DNA of 64,000 nucleotides from Kaustia mangrovi (GTDB lineage Bacteria; Pseudomonadota; Alphaproteobacteria; Rhizobiales; Im1): NCBI RefSeq assembly GCF_015482775.1, contig NZ_CP058214.1, positions 1,488,001 to 1,552,000 of the forward strand, read 5' to 3'. Shown piece by piece: positions 7,903 to 16,089 of this stretch (position 1 is its first letter; each line of letters starts with the position of its first letter). The notes under the pieces were generated by a model. It saw only the letters and a program-made list of their open reading frames with translations, ran no database searches and was not told where the DNA came from. The position numbers and the translations under genes were made by a program.

Positions 7903-10900
7903 TCACCCCGCCGCTTCCGTCTCCGGCCCGTCGCCGCCGGTCCCGGCCTGCCGCCCGCCCCTCAGCGCCATGTAGATCGCCGGGATCACCAGAACGGTGA
8001 GCGCGGTGGAGGAGGCCAGCCCGAACAGGAGCGAGATGGCGAGCCCCTGGAAGATCGGATCGGCAAGGATCACCGCCGCGCCGATCATGGCGGCGAGCGC
8101 CGTCAGCAGGATCGGCTTGAAGCGGATCGCCCCGGCCTCCAGCAGCACGTCGAGGAGCGGCCGGTCGGGGTTGCCCACATGGCGGATGAAGTCGGCCAGC
8201 AGGATGGAGTTGCGCACGATGATGCCGGCGAGCGCGATGAAGCCGATCATGGAGGTCGCGGTGAACGGCGCGTCGAACAGCCAGTGGCCGAGCATGATGC
8301 CGATCAAGGTCAGCGGGATCGGTGTCAGGATCACCAGAGGCAGCTTGAAGGAACCGAACTGGGCGACGACCAGGATGTAGATGCCGAGGATCGCCACCAT
8401 GAAGGCCGCCCCCATGTCGCGGAAGGTGACCCAGGTGACCTCCCACTCCCCGTCCCACAGGAGCGTCGGATGCGTCTCGTCCTCCGGCTGGCCGTGCAGC
8501 GCGATGACCGGTTTCGGCACGTCGCCCCAGTCGGCCTTCGCGATGGCGTCGGAGACGGCGAGCATGCCGTAGACCGGCGCCTCGTATTCGCCGGCGAGCT
8601 CGGCCATGACCATGTCGGTCGCCCGGCCATTGTGGCGGAAGATCAGATAGGAGGCGGGCTCGCGCGCCACGGTCACGACATCGCCGAGCTCGACCACGCT
8701 GCGGTCTCCCGGCAGCGCGTTGGCGGGAACGGGGGTCGCCAGCGTGCGCTCGTCCACCACCTTGCGGCCCTTGGAGAGCGCGATGCGGATCGGGATCGGA
8801 TGGCGCCCGCCGCCGCGATGGGAGTAGCCGACGGTCTGGCCGCCATAGAAGGCGCCGATCGTGTCATACACGTCGCCCTGCTCGACCCGGTAATATTCCA
8901 GATTGTCCTGGTCGATGGCGATGCGCACGCGCTCCGCCGGCGAACCGAAGGAATCGTCGACATCGACGATGAACGGCACCTCCTCGAAGATCTCGCGCAC
9001 CTTGCGCGCCACCGCGCGCCGCGTCTCCGGATCGGGGCCGTAGATCTCCGCGAGCAGCGTCGCCAGGACGGGCGGGCCGGGCGGCGGTTCCACCACCCGG
9101 GTCACCGTGCCGTCGGGCAGGTCGAGATCCGCGATCCGCGCGCGAATGTCCAGCGCGATCTCGTGGCTCGTGCGGTCGCGCTCGCCCTTGGGCAGGAGAT
9201 TGACCTGCACGTCGCCGAGCTCGGGCGAGGAGCGCAGATAGTAATGGCGCACCAGCCCGTTGAAATTGAACGGCGAGGCGGTGCCCGCATAGGTCTCGTA
9301 GGAGACGGCCTCCGGCAGCGTCTCGAGCCGGTCGACGACGCGCTGGAGCGCGCGGTCAGTGTCCTCCACCGCCGATCCTTCCGGCAGGTCGACCATGACC
9401 TTGAGCTCCGTCTTGTTGTCGAAGGGCAGGAGCTTGACGGTGACATGCTCGGTATAGAACAGCGACAGGGAGGCAAGCGTCGCCACGCCGACGACCGCAA
9501 GCAGGATCCAGGACCGCAGGGGCGTCGCGATCAGCGGGCGCGCGACGGCGACATAGAAGCGCCCCAGGCGCCCGCCGCCTTCGCCATGCGCGCCGTCTCC
9601 GCCCTCATCACCCGCATGCCCCGCGACGAATTTCATCATGAGCCACGGGGTCACGATCACCGCGACGAAGAAGGAGAACACCATGGCGGCCGAGGCATTG
9701 GCCGGGATCGGCGCCATATAGGGGCCCATCAGCCCGGAGACGAACAGCATGGGCAGGAGCGCGGCGATCACGGTGAGGGTCGCCACGATGGTCGGATTGC
9801 CGACCTCCGCCACCGCCTCGATGGCCGCCCTCGCCCGCGGCCGGCCGTCCTTCATGGCCCAGTGGCGCGCAATGTTCTCGATCACCACAATGGCGTCGTC
9901 GACGAGAATGCCGATGGAGAAGATCAGCGCGAACAGGCTCACCCGGTTGATGGTGTAGCCCATGAGCTTGGCCGCGAACAGCGTAAGCAGGATGGTCGTC
10001 GGGATGACGACGAGCGTCACCAGCGCCTCGCGCCAGCCGATGGCGATGGCGATCAGCACGACGATGGAGACCGTGGCGAGCGCCAGATGGAACAGGAGCT
10101 CGTTGGCCTTCTCGTTCGCGGACTCGCCATAGTCCCGCGTGACCGTCATCTCCACGTCCTCGGGGAAGATCTGGCCGCGCACCTGTTCCAGCCGCTCGAT
10201 GATGGCATCGGCAATGACGACGGCATTGGTGCCGGGCCGCTTGGCGATGGCGAGCGAGACGGCCGGCACGCGCTCAAGCCCTCCGTCGGTCTTGCGCACC
10301 TCGCGCACCAGCGTCTCGTTGGGGTCCGTCGCGAGCACGATATCGGCGACGTCGCGGACATAGACAGGCCGCCCGTCGCGCGCGGTGACCAGGAGGTTGC
10401 CGATCTCCGACATGGTCTGCAGCGTCTGGCCGGCGACGAGCGTGTGCTGGCCGCCCTCCTCGCGCACGCGGCCCGCCTGGAAGGACCGGTTCGCGCCGGC
10501 GACCTTGGCGGAGAGCTGGTTCAGCGTGATGCCGTAGAGCGACAGCGTCTCCGGGTCGGGCTCGACGCGGATCTCCTCCGGCTGCTGGCCGACAATGTAG
10601 GTGAGGCCGATATCGGGGAGCTTGGCGACCTCCACCTGGAGTTCGCGGGCGAGCCGGGTGAGGCCGTTCTCCGTCCACAGATCCGCCGCGTCCGGCTCCG
10701 GCGCGAGGGTGACCACCACGATGGCCACGTCGTCGATGCCGCGCCCGACGATGAGCGGTTCGGGAATGCCGACCGGGATGCGGTCCATATTGGCGCGGAT
10801 CTTCTCGTGCACCCTCAGGATCGCGGCGTCAGAGCTCGTGCCGACGAGGAAGCGCGCCGTCACCAGAACGCCGTCGTCCTGGGTCTGGGAATAGACGTGC

Positions 10901-11148
10901 TCCACGCCGTCTATGCTCTTCACGATGGTCTCGAGCGGCTCGGTGACGAGCTTGACCGCGTCCTCCGCCTTCAGCCCGTTGGCCTCCACATGGATGTCGA
11001 CCATGGGCACCGAGATCTGCGGCTCCTCCTCGCGCGCCAGCGTCACGAGGGCGACGAGGCCGAGCGCGAGCGAGGCCAGCAGGAACAGCGGCGTCAACGG
11101 CGAGGCGATGAAGGCCTGTGTCAGGCGGCCGGCGATCCCGAGCTTCAT
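7903..11148 (-). CDS. RND-family efflux transporter, inner-membrane permease
   Basis: A 1081-residue AcrB/MMPL-type proton-driven exporter. It has an N-terminal membrane helix followed by a large periplasmic loop (porter domain), a cluster of helices in the middle containing GILVDDAIVVIENIARH (RND motif with Asp pair), a second periplasmic loop, and a final helix cluster ending near residue 1060. The gene overlaps the upstream adaptor gene by 4 bp (ATGA). It is the last gene of an apparent sqr-DUF2892-adaptor-RND transcription unit and stops 19 bp from the convergent AMP phosphorylase gene. Association with SQR suggests export of a sulfur-related or otherwise toxic product; the substrate is not determinable here. 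Confidence 0.93.
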   Translation of the reverse strand: MKLGIAGRLTQAFIASPLTPLFLLASLALGLVALVTLAREEEPQISVPMVDIHVEANGLKAEDAVKLVTEPLETIVKSIDGVEHVYSQTQDDGVLVTARFLVGTSSDAAILRVHEKIRANMDRIPVGIPEPLIVGRGIDDVAIVVVTLAPEPDAADLWTENGLTRLARELQVEVAKLPDIGLTYIVGQQPEEIRVEPDPETLSLYGITLNQLSAKVAGANRSFQAGRVREEGGQHTLVAGQTLQTMSEIGNLLVTARDGRPVYVRDVADIVLATDPNETLVREVRKTDGGLERVPAVSLAIAKRPGTNAVVIADAIIERLEQVRGQIFPEDVEMTVTRDYGESANEKANELLFHLALATVSIVVLIAIAIGWREALVTLVVIPTTILLTLFAAKLMGYTINRVSLFALIFSIGILVDDAIVVIENIARHWAMKDGRPRARAAIEAVAEVGNPTIVATLTVIAALLPMLFVSGLMGPYMAPIPANASAAMVFSFFVAVIVTPWLMMKFVAGHAGDEGGDGAHGEGGGRLGRFYVAVARPLIATPLRSWILLAVVGVATLASLSLFYTEHVTVKLLPFDNKTELKVMVDLPEGSAVEDTDRALQRVVDRLETLPEAVSYETYAGTASPFNFNGLVRHYYLRSSPELGDVQVNLLPKGERDRTSHEIALDIRARIADLDLPDGTVTRVVEPPPGPPVLATLLAEIYGPDPETRRAVARKVREIFEEVPFIVDVDDSFGSPAERVRIAIDQDNLEYYRVEQGDVYDTIGAFYGGQTVGYSHRGGGRHPIPIRIALSKGRKVVDERTLATPVPANALPGDRSVVELGDVVTVAREPASYLIFRHNGRATDMVMAELAGEYEAPVYGMLAVSDAIAKADWGDVPKPVIALHGQPEDETHPTLLWDGEWEVTWVTFRDMGAAFMVAILGIYILVVAQFGSFKLPLVILTPIPLTLIGIMLGHWLFDAPFTATSMIGFIALAGIIVRNSILLADFIRHVGNPDRPLLDVLLEAGAIRFKPILLTALAAMIGAAVILADPIFQGLAISLLFGLASSTALTVLVIPAIYMALRGGRQAGTGGDGPETEAAG

Positions 11149-12167
11149 GGCAGAACGACCCGGTCGCCGTCGCGCAGCCCGGTCAGGACCTCGACCCGCG
11201 GGCCGTCCGCATCCTCGAAGCGCTCGCCGAGAATGACGGCGACGTCGCTTTCGCCCTCCGGCGTCGCGAGGCGCACATAGTCGATGCCGTGGCGCGTGCT
11301 GACCGCCTCGGGCGGCACCGCGAGGACCGTGCGCCGGGCCACGGGGATGCGCACCAGCGTGCGCTCGTTCACGAAATAGTCGCCGAGCCCGCCGACCTCG
11401 ACATCCGCGATGACGCGCCCGTCGGCGATTTCGGGATAGACCTTGACGACCCGGCCGGTGCGCTGGTCCGCCTCCTCGCCGGCATCGGCGGGGGTGAGGC
11501 CGCGCCGGCCGATGGACACGCTGTCGCCCTCCACGATCTCGGAGGCGTGGCGTTCGGGCAGCGACAGGCGCAGATAGTAGTGGCCGCTCGCGATGCGCGC
11601 GACGGTCTCGCCGGCGAGCACCACCGAGCCCGGCGTCACGGGAACGGTGAGGACGCGGCCTGTCTCCGGCGCCAGCACCTCGCCCTCCTTGGCGCGCTGC
11701 TCGATGACCGCCTTCTCCGACTTGGAGGCGGCGACCTGGTTGACGACCACGTCATAGGCGGTCTTGGCCTGGTCGAGCCGGCTCTGGGTGGCGTATCCGC
11801 CCTCGATCAGCCGCTGGGCGCGGTCGAGCTCGGCGCGGGCGTTCTCCAGTTCCGAATTGAGCGCCTCGATGCGCGCCTGGGCGGCGTTGAGCTCCAGCGC
11901 GATCTTGTCGTCGACGACCAGCGCGACCGGCTCGCCCTTCTCCACCTCGCTGCCCTCGGTGACGTGGATCTCGCGCACCGTGCCGCCGATACGCGCCCGC
12001 GCCGGCACGACGGTGCGGCTTTCCACCTGGCCGAAGACGGCCTTCGTTTCGGCGATCTCGGTCGCGTGGACGGTAAAGTCCTCCGCCGCCGCCGGCGACG
12101 CGGCGAGGAGTGCCGCGCTGAGTGCCGCGATGAGCGCCAGGCCCCGCAGATGCTGCCCCTGTCGCAT
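11145..12167 (-). CDS. RND efflux periplasmic adaptor (membrane fusion) protein
   Basis: A 340-residue adaptor with an N-terminal signal peptide (cleavage near SPAAAED). It has a barrel-sandwich/lipoyl half (VVPARARIGGTVREIHVTEGSEVEKGEPV), an alpha-helical coiled-coil hairpin about residues 95-155, and the returning lipoyl half (VLAPETGRVLTVPVTPGSVV). It bridges the RND pump to an outer-membrane channel. No TolC-like gene is adjacent, so a channel encoded elsewhere is inferred. It follows the small DUF2892 gene by 14 bp and overlaps the RND gene by 4 bp. Confidence 0.92.
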   Translation of the reverse strand: MRQGQHLRGLALIAALSAALLAASPAAAEDFTVHATEIAETKAVFGQVESRTVVPARARIGGTVREIHVTEGSEVEKGEPVALVVDDKIALELNAAQARIEALNSELENARAELDRAQRLIEGGYATQSRLDQAKTAYDVVVNQVAASKSEKAVIEQRAKEGEVLAPETGRVLTVPVTPGSVVLAGETVARIASGHYYLRLSLPERHASEIVEGDSVSIGRRGLTPADAGEEADQRTGRVVKVYPEIADGRVIADVEVGGLGDYFVNERTLVRIPVARRTVLAVPPEAVSTRHGIDYVRLATPEGESDVAVILGERFEDADGPRVEVLTGLRDGDRVVLP

Positions 12168-12181
12168 TCGGCCCCCCGAGC

Positions 12182-12385
12182 CTATTCGAAGGCGACGCCG
12201 GGCTTGAAGCCCAGCGCCTTGAACAGCCGGGCGGCCGGGCAGAAACCGGTGACGGAGGCCTGCATCATGTTCGCCCCGACAAAGGCGGTCAGCAGGAACC
12301 AGTAGGGCGACACGAAGAGCCCCAGCGCCAGGGATATGAGCACCATGATCCCGGCAAACATCAAGACTGCGCGATCGATCGTCAT
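12182..12385 (-). CDS. Small membrane protein, DUF2892 (YgaP transmembrane-like)
   Basis: This 67-residue protein has two predicted membrane helices (about residues 8-24 and 27-44) followed by FCPAARLFKALGFKPG, the CP-x-x-x-L-x-x-L-G signature of DUF2892. It starts at an ATG preceded by GGGAGAAGGAA. Such proteins typically accompany sulfur-metabolism genes (rhodanese, SQR, persulfide dioxygenase). It lies between sqr and the efflux adaptor on the same strand. It may bind or transport sulfur species; its exact role is not known. Confidence 0.85.
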   Translation of the reverse strand: MTIDRAVLMFAGIMVLISLALGLFVSPYWFLLTAFVGANMMQASVTGFCPAARLFKALGFKPGVAFE

Positions 12386-12425
12386 TTCCTTCTCCCTTGG
12401 CTCGCCCGGGGCGCGGGGGACCGTC

Positions 12426-13718
12426 CTAGTCCGCCGGCTCGGTGTGGATCTCCTTGAGCTTCCTGATGCCCAGCATGTCGAGGACGAGATTCTCGTAGAA
12501 GGTCTCGCTCTGGCCCTGCCGGACCTTGCGCAGGAAGTATTTCTCGAAGCCGATCTTGGCGGCATGCACCCAGCGGCCCTGAGAGGACCAGCTCACATTG
12601 CGCGGCGGGATCTGCGGCTGGGCCACGAAGGCGATGCCGCCGTCGCCGAAATCGGCCAGGCACACGGCGTTCCAGCTCGCCACCGCGCGCGGCTCCCCGC
12701 CGGCGATCAGCGCGGCGATGTTCTCCGCCGCCGCGGTCGCCATGGATTCGATCATGAAGCCCGTCTTGGGCACGCCGACCGGCACCGCCGTCTCGCCGAC
12801 CGGGGGGATGGCGACGCAGACGCCGATGGCGAAGACGTTCGGGAAGGCCTTGTTGCGCTGATGCTCGTCGATGGTGACGAAGCCGCGCGGATTGACCAGC
12901 CCCTCGATGCCGTGGACGGCGGGAACCCCGCGAAAGGCCGGCAGCATCATGGAATAGGCGAAGGGCAGGTCGTGGGTGGCCTTGACCTCGCCGTCGCCGC
13001 CGATCTCCTCAACATGCATGGTGCCGTCCTCCACGGAGGCGACCCGCGCATTGGTGATCCACTTGATGTGCTTCTCGCGCAGCGCGCTCTCCAGCAGGCC
13101 CTTGGTGTCGCCCACCCCGTCGAGCCCCAGATGGCCGACATAGGGCTCCGGCGTGACGAAGGTCATCGGCACGCGGTCGCGGACCTTCGCGTTGCGCAGC
13201 GCGGTCTCCAGGATGAAGGCGAACTCGTAGGCCGGACCGAAGCACGACGCGCCCTGCACGGCGCCGACGACGACCGGCCCCGGCGACCGGACGAGCGCGT
13301 CGAAGGCCGTCTTCGCCTCCAGGGCGTGATCCACCTGGCAGACGGAGGTCGTGTGGCCGTCCGGCCCGAGCCCCGGAATCTCGTCGAAGGCGAGGTCCGG
13401 CCCGGTCGCGATGACCAGATAGTCGTAGGACAGCGAGCTGCCGTCGTTCAGCTCCAGCCGGTTCTCGTTCGGGTGGACGCGCCTGGCGCCCTCCGGCCTC
13501 AGCCGGATGTCGCGGCGGCCGAAGGCGGCGTCGAGGTCGACGGCGATGTCGTCCGGCTCGCGCCAGCCGACGGCCACCCACGGATTGGACGGCACGAAGG
13601 AGTAGGTCGACCCCAGCGTCACCACCGTGACCTCGTCCTGCGCGCGCGCCCGCGCCTTCATCTCGTATGCCATGATGACGCCGCCGAGACCGGCGCCCAG
13701 TACGACAATATGTGCCAC
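12426..13718 (-). CDS. sqr: Sulfide:quinone oxidoreductase (FAD-dependent)
   Basis: A 430-residue flavoprotein with an N-terminal dinucleotide fold (HIVVLGAGLGGVIMAYEM), the second FAD contact YDYLVIATGPDLAF, the Cys of VQGASCFGPAYEF, and a C-terminal hydrophobic/amphipathic part that should dock on the membrane. It oxidises sulfide to polysulfide or sulfur and reduces quinone. The start is the GTG at 13718, 3 nt after GGAGGAAGG. The open frame extends upstream but without a ribosome site. It diverges from an SqrR-like repressor across an AT-rich 158-bp gap and heads the run with DUF2892, adaptor and RND genes. Confidence 0.88.
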   Translation of the reverse strand: MAHIVVLGAGLGGVIMAYEMKARARAQDEVTVVTLGSTYSFVPSNPWVAVGWREPDDIAVDLDAAFGRRDIRLRPEGARRVHPNENRLELNDGSSLSYDYLVIATGPDLAFDEIPGLGPDGHTTSVCQVDHALEAKTAFDALVRSPGPVVVGAVQGASCFGPAYEFAFILETALRNAKVRDRVPMTFVTPEPYVGHLGLDGVGDTKGLLESALREKHIKWITNARVASVEDGTMHVEEIGGDGEVKATHDLPFAYSMMLPAFRGVPAVHGIEGLVNPRGFVTIDEHQRNKAFPNVFAIGVCVAIPPVGETAVPVGVPKTGFMIESMATAAAENIAALIAGGEPRAVASWNAVCLADFGDGGIAFVAQPQIPPRNVSWSSQGRWVHAAKIGFEKYFLRKVRQGQSETFYENLVLDMLGIRKLKEIHTEPAD

Positions 13719-13840
13719 AGCCCTTCCTCCATTCGCATGGTTCTTGTCGGGGTGCCGTCTGGCCGTACCCCTGTATTCTTTCACGCTTCGGCCCTCCTGC
13801 GCCTTGATCCGGGTCAATCCCGGGCGAGGGACCGTTATGC

Positions 13841-13882
13841 TTGCACATAACATTCAAATATTTTAAATTCAATAGTATGAAT
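13841..13882. promoter_or_regulatory. SqrR-type operator and divergent promoters
   Basis: The sequence ATTC-N8-GAAT at 13867-13882 matches the palindrome described for SqrR/BigR-class sulfide repressors. It lies inside a larger inverted repeat (ACATTCA 13850-13856 / TGAATGT 13878-13884). A plus-strand promoter can be read as TTGCAC (13841-13846), 17 bp, TAAATT (13864-13869). A minus-strand promoter can be read as TTGAAT, 17 bp, TATGTG. The operator covers both, consistent with joint repression of sqr and autoregulation. Confidence 0.65.
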
Positions 13883-14179
13883 GTATCGGAAATGATTCCC
13901 GCCGCAACGGAGGCGGCCGACTTCCTGCGCAGCCTGTCGCATCCCCAGCGGCTGCTGGTGCTGTGCGCGCTGGGCCAGGAGGAGAAGTCCGTCGCCGAGT
14001 TGCGCGACGAGCTCGGCATCGGGCAGGTGCCCATGTCCCAGCAACTGATGCGGCTGCGCGCCGACGGGCTGGTCGAGTCCCGCCGCCAGGGCACGACCGT
14101 CTTCTACCGGATCACCCGCCCGGAGGTGCTGACCGTGGTCGACGCGCTGCACGCCGCCTTCTGCAACGGCAAACGCTGA
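13877..14179 (+). CDS. ArsR-family persulfide-responsive repressor (SqrR/BigR/YgaV-like)
   Basis: A 100-residue winged-helix regulator. The recognition helix is around residues 48-62 (IGQVPMSQQLMRLRADGLV). It has exactly two cysteines, at positions 30 (LLVLC) and 96 (HAAFC), the spacing used by SqrR, BigR and YgaV to sense sulfane sulfur through a tetrasulfide or disulfide link. It is divergent from sqr and should repress the sqr-RND unit. No Shine-Dalgarno precedes the ATG at 13877, and the predicted transcription start falls at about the same base, so a leaderless mRNA is possible. An alternative start is the ATG at 13892. Confidence 0.9.
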   Translation: MNVSEMIPAATEAADFLRSLSHPQRLLVLCALGQEEKSVAELRDELGIGQVPMSQQLMRLRADGLVESRRQGTTVFYRITRPEVLTVVDALHAAFCNGKR

Positions 14180-14347
14180 ACCTGCCCCGCCCCGTCCCCA
14201 TGGACGCCGGGCCCGTTCCGTGAGACGCCTTGCGGTGGATCAAGGCGCCGCCGGCGCCCGCCGCCTACACGGGATCGCATGGGCGGCGAATGCGGGGCGG
14301 TCTCGCGGGCCCGGGCCCGGGCCCGGACAATCGCGGGGGATGAGCAT

Positions 14348-15259
14348 ATGCGGATCGTTGTGGCGCTTGGCGGCAATGCGCTCCTGAAGCGCGGGGAACC
14401 CATGACGGCGGACGTCCAGCGCGCCAATGTGCGCCTCGCGGCCGCCGCCCTCGCCGACCTCGCGGCCGACCACGACATCGTGGTCGCCCATGGCAACGGG
14501 CCGCAGGTCGGCCTGCTCGCCCTCCAGGCGGCCGCCTATCGCGACGTCGCCCCCTACCCGCTCGACGTGCTGGGCGCGGAGAGCGAGGGCATGATCGGCT
14601 ATCTGGTCGAACAGGAGCTGATGAACGCCCTGCCGGAGGGCGCCCGCTGCGCGACCCTGCTCACGCAGGTGGAGGTCGACCGCGACGACCCGGCCTTCGG
14701 CAACCCCACCAAGCCCATCGGACCGGTCTATGAAGGCGCGGAAGCCGAGCGCGTGCGCGCGCATAGCGGCTGGGCCATGGTGGAGGAGGAGACGGGCCAC
14801 TGGCGCCGCGTCGTCCCCTCGCCCCTGCCCCGGCGCATCACCCAGCTCGACACGATCCGCCTGCTGGTGGAGGCCGGCATTATCGTCATCTGCGCGGGCG
14901 GCGGCGGCATTCCGACGGTGCGCTCCGCCTCCGGCCGCATGGAGGGCGTCGAGGCGGTCATCGACAAGGATCGCGCGTCTGGCCTTCTCGCGCGCGACCT
15001 CCGCGCCGACGCCTTCCTCATGCTGACCGATGTGGAGGCAGTGTTCCGCGGCTGGGACACGCCGGACCGGGAGGCGATCCGCACCGCCGCGCCGCGCGAG
15101 CTTCGCGCCATGGCCTTCGCGGCGGGCTCCATGGGCCCCAAGGTCGAGGCGGCCTGTGACTTCGTGGAGGCAACGGGTACTATGGCCGGCATCGGGCGGC
15201 TTCGGGACGCGCGCGCCATCCTGGAGGGTCGTGCCGGCACGCTGGTCAAGCCCGGCTGA
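14348..15259 (+). CDS. arcC: Carbamate kinase
   Basis: A 303-residue amino acid kinase family protein starting [16 protein letters not shown]. It has [13 protein letters not shown] (substrate loop), [22 protein letters not shown] and [11 protein letters not shown], all carbamate kinase hallmarks. It forms ATP from carbamoyl phosphate in arginine, agmatine or purine fermentation. I prefer the ATG at 14348 because GGGGGA lies 8 nt upstream. No ornithine or putrescine carbamoyltransferase gene is adjacent. An amidinotransferase-fold hydrolase and an AdiC-like antiporter occur 5 kb downstream on the other strand, so a guanidino-compound pathway is suggested but incomplete in this window. Confidence 0.93.
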   Translation: MRIVVALGGNALLKRGEPMTADVQRANVRLAAAALADLAADHDIVVAHGNGPQVGLLALQAAAYRDVAPYPLDVLGAESEGMIGYLVEQELMNALPEGARCATLLTQVEVDRDDPAFGNPTKPIGPVYEGAEAERVRAHSGWAMVEEETGHWRRVVPSPLPRRITQLDTIRLLVEAGIIVICAGGGGIPTVRSASGRMEGVEAVIDKDRASGLLARDLRADAFLMLTDVEAVFRGWDTPDREAIRTAAPRELRAMAFAAGSMGPKVEAACDFVEATGTMAGIGRLRDARAILEGRAGTLVKPG

Positions 15260-15355
15260 GGCCGGACATCCAGGTGGCCTCCCGACACGGCCCCTCACTG
15301 TCCGCCACGCGCAGAAGGACACCGAAATGCCCCGCCCCGGAAGGCCATCGCCCGC

Positions 15356-16084
<729 letters not shown>

Positions 16085-16089
16085 GCGCC

